From the NCBI GenBank assembly GCA_946811695.1, contig OX328126.1:8644361-8708360 (forward strand): DNA of 64,000 bases, in the 5' to 3' direction. The stretch's first letter is position 1. Each line of letters opens with the position of its first letter. The notes below the pieces were generated by a model. It saw nothing but the letters and a program-made list of their open reading frames with translations, searched no databases and was not told the origin of the DNA. This document shows, piece after piece, positions 55,430 to 64,000 of the stretch. A program made the translations under genes and the position numbers. This DNA is from Gonocerus acuteangulatus (Eukaryota > Arthropoda > Insecta > Hemiptera > Coreidae).

Positions 55430-55508
55430 TATTTTTTAGAAATATTCGTTCATGAGTGCAACCTTTTTGCTAATGGTTGTGCCTCTTAGCCTTGCTAAAA
55501 ATTAGTGC
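55430..55508 (+). mobile_element. Possible HINE-like 3' end, diverged
   Basis: ATTCGTTCATGAGTGCAACC, then TAGCCTTGCTAAAA and GTGCTAAC resemble the last 75 bp of family B (ATTCCGTCATGAGTGCAACC ... GTGCTAAAAG). The hairpin differs. No left end found, so it is uncertain whether the 5S-like head and 35-bp satellite belong to the same element. Confidence 0.4.
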
Positions 55509-55509
55509 T

Positions 55510-55975
55510 AACACGAAGATACAAAATATTTTTAACCGGCAATATCCACAAGAAAAACAATAAACAAACTTTTTCCCCAGACATCGCTTTAAAAGAAAAG
55601 AAAAAAAAAACGGAAGAGGAGATTACTGTCGTAGCTAAGTAGGGAGGAAGATAAATACTTTAGAAAAAAGTAAGAATGTAAAGTTTGCTAAAGTTTTGGT
55701 TAATGGTGGATGGTAATTCCTGAACCAAGGTCACCCATCCCCTCTTCTTATTATGCAAATGTCGGCCTTACAACAACCTCGTTAATTAGAAATTTAAATA
55801 GGTAGCTTTTAGTTTCTTATTCTTCTTCGACGCAAAAGAAAAATTCTTTTAGATCAAAAAGCACCCAAAGGAATTTTTGAAGAAATAAATAAAAAATTGT
55901 CGTCACTTAAGAGATGAGTAAAATGAGCATATTTTTCTCAAAAGCAACCAATAGAATTAATATAAAAACTGAACT
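55510..55975. other. Unassigned
   Basis: No gene recognised. Confidence 0.4.
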
Positions 55976-56440
55976 ATTTAGCGCGGTTCCTACATAAGGA
56001 ATATATCCTTAATATCTCAAAAACGGTTGGGAAATCGTGGGAAGTAGAAGGTAACCATTCGAAAGCTTACTAAATTTTCTACAAAAAAGGCTCTAAAACA
56101 ATTTTCGATTAGGTGATGTCAGTCGGAGAAATAAGTGATTATATTATAGCAGAAGAAGACAAGAAAATGAGAAATATTGTGGTATGTTTTTTCAATGCAT
56201 TGAACTGTGAAATGAGTATTTCTAGGTTGTATTATCGCTGGTGGTGAGGGCTGGCCGACCCTGCTGTAGGCTGTATTTCCAGGTAAATGTACAACTGGCC
56301 CTCTGTCACGTATCTAGGGCCAAAAATGTATTTCACGAAAGGTCGAACCAAAATAATAACTGTTTCTATTTCAATCTTTCCAAATAACACTAGGGATAAG
56401 AACAGACCGCGCTAAGATGACGCAGTTCTTACCATTTACT
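55976..56440 (-). mobile_element. HINE-like family A, 5' part on the minus strand
   Basis: From 56440 leftward: AACTGCGTCATCTTAGCGCG, then TTATTTGGAAAGATTGAAAT as at 14060-14090, then the interior (GTAGAAAATTTAGTAAGC, GAATGGTTACCTTCTACTTC). The 3' end is missing. Confidence 0.6.
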
Positions 56441-56878
56441 CCACCGTGTTCCATAAGTCGTCTTGAAAACCTAGGCAACGAACAGTTATAGATGTAAACT
56501 TTTGGAATAACATTTTTGCCTTCGTAACTTTGTTTGAGCTAGTTAGGAGATGAACATATCAAACGTCCCCGCCCGTAGCCTTTGAACAGGGGTGAGGGGG
56601 TTTAGAAGGTCCCATTTTTCGGGTTTTCACTTATATCTTGGAAACCATGCGTCCTAGCGACATGACCATTCTATAACAAATTGAATTTGATTAAATGTTC
56701 TACAAGTTCTATTTGCTAAAGTGTTTCGAGATATCTTTAGTTTTCGAAATATCCGCTCTTGAAAGTCTGTCATTTGGGGGGAAAACACTCTTGCCGCACA
56801 TTTTCCCCCTTTTTTGACCGAATAACTCTTCAAGGATGCAGCCAAAAAATAAATAACGGTTACAGGGTTGTAGAGCAT
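56441..56878. other. Unassigned sequence before the gap
   Basis: No gene recognised. Confidence 0.4.
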
Positions 56879-57078
56879 NNNNNNNNNNNNNNNNNNNNNN
56901 NNNNNNNNNNNNNNNNNNNNNNNNNNNNNNNNNNNNNNNNNNNNNNNNNNNNNNNNNNNNNNNNNNNNNNNNNNNNNNNNNNNNNNNNNNNNNNNNNNNN
57001 NNNNNNNNNNNNNNNNNNNNNNNNNNNNNNNNNNNNNNNNNNNNNNNNNNNNNNNNNNNNNNNNNNNNNNNNNNNNNN
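56879..57078. other. Assembly gap (200 N)
   Basis: Exactly 200 undetermined bases. The real distance is unknown. Confidence 1.
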
Positions 57079-57627
57079 ACGAAGAAAAGTGTGAGATAGC
57101 TGCTCAAAGTTGAGCCGAAGAATGAGCCTCATGAGCTAACATGGGAAATCGCCTTTCAGACCAAGTTATTATAACTTGTACGTTGGAAGAACTTCTCGAG
57201 TTATAAACCTCTTCATTGCTTAGAGGAAGAGAAATCGATAGATAATCAAGAAAAAGGGAAGTTGAGATTGATGGATACAACAAGCGTTTTTACCTGATTC
57301 CTCCGTTCAGTATTGGGAGGAAACTCCTTATAACGTCAGCGTTTATAAGTTAAGTGTAAGCGTTATCCTGATATAAATCAGTCCCGTAACAGGCCACGAG
57401 GGCCCTGAAGGGCAGGTACTATAGAGGTATCTGATTCATGACCATACTGCACACTAGGGAGATAGTGTGGACAGTACTATGCTCCGGCCGCCTGATTTTC
57501 CACTTTCTCCTTCGACTGCTAGAGTCAGTACCCATTATTAATTTAATTAAAGGCTAGGCTGGCGTAGGGACAGTCAGAGAGGCATAATCCATCCCATGAA
57601 GGAAGACACTAGAAGAAAATATCTTTA

Positions 57628-57857
57628 CAGAATGATAAATTCCTCACAAATGCGAGAAATGATCCCGCATTTGTTGAGGAATAGTTCTCTATCTTCCCAT
57701 CGCCCTGATGAAGGCTTGAAGTTCAAGCCGAAACGTCGGCACAATAAAACCATTTTTATGATAAAAATGTAGTTTTATTAAGTAGCAGTGACCGAACCCC
57801 GACGATCCCTAACGATCCCTACCTTGCATCATCAACGGTCAACGATCTCCTCTCAAA
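57628..57857 (+). mobile_element. 230-bp hammerhead-bearing retroposon in SINE-2
   Basis: Flanked by the exact 13-bp duplication GAAAATATCTTTA (57615-57627 and 57858-57870), which shows insertion, most simply by a target-primed or related retroposition. It contains hammerhead H2 and has no protein. Likely a non-autonomous Penelope-like fragment or a retrozyme-like unit. Confidence 0.8.
57702..57740 (+). ncRNA. Hammerhead ribozyme-like motif H2
   Basis: GCC (stem I), CTGATGA (57705-57711), stem II GGCTTGAA/TTCAAGCC (57713-57720 with 57722-57729), GAAAC (57730-57734), GTC (57735-57737), GGC (stem I). Stem III is the palindrome ACGT, so activity would require dimer pairing. Predicted cleavage follows C57737. 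Best-preserved core of this subtype in the window. Confidence 0.72.
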
Positions 57858-57927
57858 GAAAATATCTTTAGTGTTTGCTCGGGATTAGAACTCAGGTCCT
57901 CCAGCATATGGGCCCCCCATATATATA

Positions 57928-57987
57928 TAATTGTGCTCTGAACCCTCTCTCTCTCTCTCTCTCTCTCTCTATATCTATATATATATG

Positions 57988-58032
<45 letters not shown>

Positions 58033-58045
58033 GGAGGGGGGGTTC
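57928..58045. repeat. (CT)n(TA)n(AG)n imperfect palindrome
   Basis: GCTCTGAACCCTCTC... and ...GGGTTCAGAGC bracket CT repeats, TA repeats and AG repeats in that order, giving a long self-complementary tract. Confidence 0.88.
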
Positions 58046-58626
58046 AGAGCAAAAATATACCAAGTCCATGTTATACAGTTTTCAGAAAATGAGTATTATG
58101 TGTTTTAATTGCAGAGGCGTTGTATAAATCCTATTGACCAGTATAAGTCTTAAAAAGATTTGAACTTAAACTCTAACATAATTTATGTATAGCCTTGTTC
58201 ATAAAATAGTTACAACTAGGACTTGGCTTACTTCTGCTCTGAAAACAAATAAGAATGACTTCCAGATGGTAGCAAGAATTGCTACAAGTGGCAAAATAAT
58301 GAAGTTAGGACTTAGTCTCCTGCAGCACTGAAAAGAACCATTTTAATGTGAATCATATTTTTACATGCGATATTTCGCTGGAATTCTCAAGGCAGGCCAG
58401 TCTTTCTTTCTTACTAGTAGCCAAGGTTCATTTGAACTACCAAGGAAAAAATTTCATAATAATGATTAGAAGAAATTTTCATTTATCCCGGTATTACACT
58501 GACCAACAATGAATATGTTTCGGACTTAACAATACCCATTTATTATGTATTTTCACCCCCTGAGTTCAAAAATCACCTCGAAAATGACCAATTAGCTCTT
58601 GTTTTCAAGATACAGTAACATGTCAC
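58046..58626. other. Unassigned
   Basis: No gene recognised; the N-terminal part of the pseudogene to the right might extend here but I cannot align it. Confidence 0.4.
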
Positions 58627-59466
58627 TTTTTACGTGCTCTACTTTCACTTTGTTCAGAAATTTAGTTTTTGGATGTTGGTACACCCGTTAACTGACAAAA
58701 CCAAAAGCTATTTTGAGGTTATATACATGAAAGAGAGTAATGCAATCATGAAAGCCCTCCTCCACTCAATCAAATATGCTGAACACAAGAGGAAAATCTG
58801 TGGTGATCTAAAGGTCATCGCTATACTTTTAGGAATGCAAGTGGGGTATACTAAATACTGATTTTTTTTTATGTATGTGAGACAGTAGGGGTAGGAAATC
58901 ACATTATATTCAAACACACTGGCCTGCAAGAAATCTTGGCCCTAGTGAAAAAAAATGTTGTTGCCCTGCCTCTCTCGACTTTTTCCACCATTTCCCGATC
59001 TCTTCCACCACTACATATAAAACTCGGTTTGATGAAAAACTTTGTCAATGGCATTTCATGAGGGAAAAGGCCTTTAGAAATTTGAGGGGAAAATTTGCTT
59101 TCTTAAGTGATGTAAAAGTTAAGGAAGGTGTTTTTGTTGGGCCACAAATTCGGGAGCTTGTGAAGGATCCTGCATTTGACAGAGTTTTGGAGGGGGGAAA
59201 AAAGGAAGCTTGGAATGCGTTCAAGGGAGTTATTAAAGGTTTTTTGGGGGAAGAAAAGAGAAGATAACTATGTTCAGTTGGTGAGGGTACTTCTACAAAA
59301 ATATCATGAATTTGGATGCAACATGTCTCTCAAAATTCATTTTCTCCCCTCTCATCTAGACTTTTTCCCTGCTAGTTGTGGTGCGGTGAGTGATGAACAC
59401 GGTGAGAGATTCCATCAGGATATTTCTCTAATGGAACAAAGATATCAGGTCCGTTGGAATGAATGA
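58627..59466 (+). pseudogene. Pseudogene of an uncharacterised arthropod multicopy family
   Basis: Pieces in order: HPLTDKTKSYFEVIYMKES, ICGDLKVIAILLGMQVGYTK, (frameshifts) CMWDS/R-like, LPPLHIKLGLMKNFVN-like, LRGKFAFLSDVKVKEGVFVG, PQIRELVKDPAFDRVLEGG, then in another frame NYVQLVRVLLQKYHEFGCNM, SLKIHFLPSHLDFFP and GAVSDEHGERFHQDIS. I recognise this order from uncharacterised, highly duplicated predicted proteins in arthropod genomes; its molecular function is not known to me and a mobile-element origin is likely. At least three frameshifts and several stops; no N-terminal part. Confidence 0.75.
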
Positions 59467-60129
59467 ATGCTTGCAGATTACTATTGGTGTGTGTGTGTAG
59501 GGATGCTCCAGAACTCACCTACAAGAGACAGCCATGAAATCCACATGATGGTAATAATATCCAACCTGCCAAGTATTCTCCCATTAATTTTCAACTCTTA
59601 AAAAAATTTAAACTACTATTTAATAAATCCAAATTAATTTATAATGTTGATAAACTTATGGTTTAAAATTCACAGATTTGCCTCAATTTGTTAACGTTAT
59701 ATATTTTGACCCATGGTGTAGCACAGAAACTAGAGCTAATAAAATTTTTTCATTGTCATTTTCGTTCTTTTCAACCCAAAATTAGTAAGATTTGACTCCT
59801 CAAGTGAAGGAAACATTACAAAAATATTTTTTTGTTGGCCAGTGTTATTTATGTGACAACAAAAAAAAAAAAAAAAAACACACTCCCTTTGATTCTTCCT
59901 CTTCCAATTTCAGTGTTCTTCTCCTGTTCACTCTAGAGTTTCTGGAAACTTACACAGATTGGATAAATTTGAGATTAAATCCATACGTAATTTTCTGCGT
60001 AAAGGGTTTAGGGTTTTGAATTCCTTACTAATGAAAGGGGTTTCCATGGCTATTTCTTTCGTTAAAATTAGAAAAATGGGGAATTCTAAACAAGCTAAAC
60101 CCAATTCATAAATAGGACAAAAACATTCA
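59467..60129. other. Unassigned
   Basis: AT-rich. A poly(A) run lies at 59861-59878. Confidence 0.4.
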
Positions 60130-60727
60130 ATTTAAATGGTGTAGAAAAAAAGAGGAGAAGGGGAGAGAATACACGGAGATAGGAATGAATGAAATAGGAA
60201 GTAAACGGAGGAAAGAGTTTAAAAATGTAAGCTGATGGTTATTAAAAAGTTAGGTTTATTAGAGAGAGATAGTGGAAGGAGGGGTGGGGAGAGGGAGAAC
60301 AACAGGAGAGAGAGGGAACGAGGGTGAGAGAGAGAGAAGATATAAGAGGGAGGGAGGGTTAACTGACAATTAACCGTGGAAAACAGGCGAGCTGTTCCAC
60401 CCCCCACTCCGACCTTCTCAATTAGGAAGGGTGGGGGTAAAAGGGGAGGAGTTTAGGGATAAAGTAAGGGAGGGTGGGGGAAGGCTCGTTTTACCCGCGT
60501 TTTTTCTATCTCTCTTGCCGCGGTAACTCGCGACTCCCGCGCTAATCACCGGTCCGAGATTTCTACCGTAATGGCAGAGATTTACACACATACCCGCGCG
60601 CACACACACACATTCTCTCTCTCTCCCTATCTCACTCACTCTCTCACTCTCTCTCTCTCTCTCTCACTCTTTCTCTCTCTCTCTCTCACACTCTCTTTCT
60701 CTCTCTCTCTCTCACTCTCTCTCTCTC

Positions 60728-60766
<39 letters not shown>

Positions 60767-60860
60767 ATATCTTCCTCTCTCTTTAGTTCTCTCCCTCCCC
60801 CGCCTCCTGCAACTATCTCTCTTTCCCTCTCACTGAATGACCCTCTCACACTCTACATAT
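60130..60860. repeat. Polypurine then polypyrimidine tracts around a CpG-richer core
   Basis: 60150-60360 is a G/A-rich strand with many GAGAG units, and 60600-60860 is a CT-rich strand with (CT)n, (CA)n and CTCACT units. Between them 60480-60600 is richer in CpG (CCGCGG, CTCGCGACTCCCGCGC, CACCGGTCCG). GAGA-type tracts beside a CpG-rich core could be a promoter or enhancer, but no transcript is seen. Confidence 0.55.
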
Positions 60861-60869
60861 ATATACCTG

Positions 60870-62125
60870 TATGCTCCCTCATTTTCCTTATACCAATCCT
60901 TTTTTTTTTTCATTCCCTCCCACATGCAATGTATTTCTTACATATGAATCTCTTATGCCTCTTTTTATCTTGAATATATTTCTACCTTTCCATATATCTC
61001 TCTCATTCATTTCCTGAGTCCTCGTATTCACCACCTCTCGGCACTATAGGAAAACCTGAACAAAAGGAGGAAAAAAAAAAAAAAACTCCGTACACTTAAT
61101 TCTCCTATATACACCGCTTTACACTTCAGGGACATAAAAACCCTTTTAATGCCGATGGCAACCAACACAAATTTCCCCAAGAGACGAGAATATTTAAAAA
61201 AATATCAGACTAAACCGTTACTCAGAACATAAGCCAGATTTTGTAATAATCCTAAAATTTATATGAAAAATAACAAAAATTGCCAAAATATTTACAACCT
61301 CAGAATTAATCATTTCGTTGTATAAATATCATTATTTTAGAGCCCGAACAATTTCAATTGAGATTCTCTCCAAAAAATATAACCTCCATAGGAAGGAAAT
61401 ATAACAGTCTACCAATAACTAACTGAGACAGGTTATAATTTGTTTGCGGGAAGCACAAAATGTCAGATTTACTACATACTCACGAAATGACAACAAATGT
61501 TGTCCACTTTATTTTCGTAATATATGTTTTTCATTACATTTAGAATATTATGTAGGTATTTTTTATTTATTTTGTATTTATTTATGAGGCGATTCGCTCG
61601 AATCAATTATTACATATATACATGAGTTACGATATTCAAAGTGGTATTATAAATATATATCCGGTAAGCAATTAATTATCCATCGAATTACACAATTAGA
61701 CAATGTTACATATACATTCCTTACATAATACATAGCTAGCTATTCCTTACATGTTACCAAGTGACGCGATACCTTCCTAATGTTGTGCTTCTTTGAATAT
61801 AGTAGAGTTTTACATGATATGATTTCCTTTCTCTATAAAAAAAAAAAAAAAAAGGAAAAAAAAAGGTTTTCTTAATGTGTTAAATTTTTCAATACATATT
61901 AATAGTTTTAATGACTAGCATTTGTAGTTTTAAGGATTTATATTTAATAGTTTAAGGATTTATATTCGATATTAAGGTATTTTTCTTTAAACAAAGAGAT
62001 ATTACAGCCCAAAGGTGGACATTTATATTTCAGTTTGGAGTGGAATTCAAGGTAACTCCTATCTCTAATGAACAGATTTTTCTCATTTTCACAATTAGAT
62101 GAAAACAATAGCAAGTTTAATTTAT
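60870..62125. other. AT-rich region, nothing recognised
   Basis: No coding similarity or shared repeat. Confidence 0.45.
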
Positions 62126-62127
62126 TT

Positions 62128-63109
62128 ATGTAATATATAAAATTCTCGTGTCACAGTTTTAGTGTTTATACTCCTCCGAAACGGCTTGACCGATTTTCAT
62201 GAAATTTAGTCGGTATGAGAAGAGGTTTATAACTAATTTTCATACCCCTATGTGTTAAGGGTGGACCACCCCAAAAAAAATATTTTTTTTTATTTTTTGG
62301 ACTAAATATTTCATTTAATTAATTTTAATTTTAATTATAAAATGTTCTTTTATTCAACATAAGATCTTTTCACGAAAGAGAAATATGGCTTTAGATTATA
62401 ACCTGTTCCTGAAGTTATTTCCAACATTCAATTCATGTTTCCTAATGACATCGTTCGGAGCATCGGAAATAGTTAAAAATAATGCTGCAAATGGTCAAAA
62501 ATTTAATTCAACATTCAAAATCAAAGGCCAAATTTATCAGAAAGTGGGATCATTTCTGCCAATGCCAAGCGAACCACATCAATGTTTACAAATTTACTTT
62601 ATGGGAGGTGGGGACTCCGAAAACGCACTAGCCAATCGCGTGGATGCACGTTGGGGCTACATTAACCTAAATTCACGGTTTGCCAGGCGCATCGTCAGTA
62701 AGCTGGACGATCTATTGAATGAGCAGAATGAATATTTTAAATTATTTAAAACACACATGCACAAATTACAAAGCGTACACGCTATTGTCATCAATCCTGA
62801 TAAAGAACCATCTGGAGAGTACATTCAATGCACCTGTAACTGATGACGTTGCTGGAATCGTGGTTCGCGACCGTACAGCTATGAAAGAAATATCGAAGAA
62901 GAAATAATAATCTTAAACCCAATGCTGATACAAACCAAACCATTCATTCGACGCTATCCAATATCCACTAGTGTTCTGGAAGGGACAAGACTGATATTGC
63001 ATAAATATTAAAAAACGAGATCCCGCAACAGGTACGGGATTATTATTTCATTACCAAAATATTCACTAGAAACGATGCATATGGCAAACAACGTTTGCCG
63101 GGACAGCTA

Positions 63110-63110
<1 letters not shown>
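62128..63110 (+). mobile_element. Internally deleted Helitron with intact 3' end
   Basis: Left: ATATATAAAATTCTCGTGTC, then CCGAAACGGCTTGACCGATT, the common Helitron left region. Right: hairpin GGCAAAC-AAC-GTTTGCC (63083-63099), seven bases, then CTAG (63107-63110) and host T. This is the classic Helitron 3' terminus. The interior retains part of the Rep/helicase N-terminal domain and a scrap from the C-terminus (NGTRL-like near 62983), so most of the protein is deleted. Confidence 0.88.
62385..62907 (+). pseudogene. Helitron Rep/helicase N-terminal domain remnant
   Basis: The full protein nicks DNA (HUH Rep) and unwinds it (Pif1-type helicase). This 152-codon frame carries the conserved N-terminal (Helitron-like N) region: FNSCFLMTSFGASEIV, FKIKGQIYQKVGSFLPMP, LQIYFMGGGDSE, LNEQNEYFKLFKTHM and VINPDKEPSGEY. 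A frameshift near 62820 moves the rest (TFNAPVTDDVAGIVV) to another frame ending at 62907. The HUH two-His motif and helicase motifs are absent. ATG at 62385 may be internal to the original protein. Confidence 0.87.

Positions 63111-63175
<65 letters not shown>
63111..63175. repeat. (TA)n(TG)n microsatellite
   Basis: Begins at the T after the Helitron terminus. Confidence 0.95.
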
Positions 63176-64000
63176 AGCTATTGGTTCATAACTAATTCAT
63201 TTGAGTATACTTGTAAAAATCCACTAATTGACTATAATAGCAATAATTTCTAGTAAATTAAGTGAAATAATATTTACGAAAAGCCTGCAAATCGTTAACA
63301 CATCCAACTTGAAGTACAGTCGAAACGTGACCAGATTCGAATAATGGATACAATACAGAACTTTATTCCGGCACTTAGCTCATGATTTATTCCTTCTAAT
63401 ATTAATATTCAATTCACACTTTATAACTTTATTCTTAACAGAACGGGCTACTTTTTTACTCTTTTTACTTTCATTTTTATTTTACAGCTTGTAAATTATA
63501 AAGCAACTCCTAGTACGGTCGCTTTATTGCTAAATCGTTAGGGGGAAATGAAATATGCAGGCTTATCACGACATTACAATTTCACAGATGATTTTATCAT
63601 CAACTAAAAGGATCCTGTTTTTTTTTGTTGTATTTCTTTCATTTGCTGAAATATATTTATTTTTCAATTTTTTTAATTATCTATCATTTTATGTACACCA
63701 ATACCGTAAAATATCTATTATGAACGAGGTAGCATACTTGCCGAAAAGAAATCTTCAGAATCTTTTTTAACGTACCTGTAAAAAAAAGAATCACATTTAA
63801 CTAGGCTGAGAAATAATCGACAATTAAAATAATTATATTAATAACAGTTTTTAATAATAATTTGAAGTACGTATGATATATATTATTGATGAGCAATGTG
63901 AATTATATTAATAACAAAAAAATCAGCTAAATTATGTGTGATGATTATCGTGCAGTTTTAAGACAACACGTCATATTAAAAACAACACCCAAAAGACTCT
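63176..64000. other. AT-rich region, nothing recognised
   Basis: No gene or shared repeat seen. The frame at 63555-63770 is hydrophobic by composition only. Confidence 0.4.

Larger units (their letters stand above)
57378..57911 (-). mobile_element. SINE-2 copy split by a hammerhead-bearing insert
   Basis: 57378-57627 is the tail and body; 57871-57911 the continuation toward the head (GAACTCAGGTCCTCCAGCAT on the plus strand). The tRNA A-box part is cut off by a CT/TA/AG microsatellite at 57928. The insert between carries hammerhead H2. Confidence 0.87.

Noticed and set aside
56709..57132. Open frames across 56.7-57.1 kb
   Set aside because: They run through the 200-N gap and have no support.

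Overview
The window is a low-GC, repeat-dominated piece of a eukaryotic nuclear genome. The Tc1/mariner remnants, I-group LINEs, tRNA-derived SINEs, hAT MITEs, a Helitron of animal type and a pseudogene family I associate with arthropod genomes make an arthropod the best guess; the species cannot be read from the sequence. I found no intact host gene. Every protein similarity I can name belongs to a mobile element or a decayed copy of one. One 200-base assembly gap (56879-57078) is present.

Layout. 0-10 kb: SINE-1, hammerhead-bearing retroelement debris, a hAT MITE with a perfect 8-bp target duplication, a 63-bp minisatellite, a perfect 62-bp palindrome, a 1.66-kb foldback element packed with CCGGAAGT motifs, a dead Tc1-type transposon carrying a MITE, a short Helitron and a HINE-like element split by another MITE. 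10-21 kb: more HINE-like elements (families A and B here), a LINE tail, and RTE-like and mariner fragments. 21-24 kb: a 161-bp satellite that appears to derive from a hAT MITE, with a solo LTR in its first unit. 24.7-25.6 kb: a tRNA-Ile-like SINE whose head is tandemly amplified about 13 times. 27-34 kb: a HINE-B element, a 115-bp perfect inverted repeat between (TA)n tracts, and three unrelated minisatellites in series (104, 74 and 59 bp). 34-42 kb: MITEs, two LINE tails, a 136-bp perfect inverted repeat with a hammerhead motif in each arm, and SINE-2. 42-47 kb: the main coding relic, an I-group LINE on the minus strand with ORF1, endonuclease, RT and RNase H, disabled by a nonsense codon, frameshifts and a deletion in RT. 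47-64 kb: hAT MITEs, a LINE tail split by a HINE-B element, SINE-2 copies, a 5S rRNA-like sequence, a 35-bp satellite, a pseudogene of an uncharacterised arthropod family, polypurine/polypyrimidine tracts and an internally deleted Helitron with a textbook 3' end.

How the parts relate. The window is mainly a record of nested insertion. Relative order can be read at several points: MITE into Tc1, MITE into HINE-A, hAT MITE into HINE-B, HINE-B into LINE, SINE-1 into a long-TIR MITE, a hammerhead-bearing fragment into SINE-2, and a solo LTR into a satellite unit. The most interesting structural signals are the paired termini of the HINE-like families, which have diverged together at both ends, and the dimer-type hammerhead motifs.
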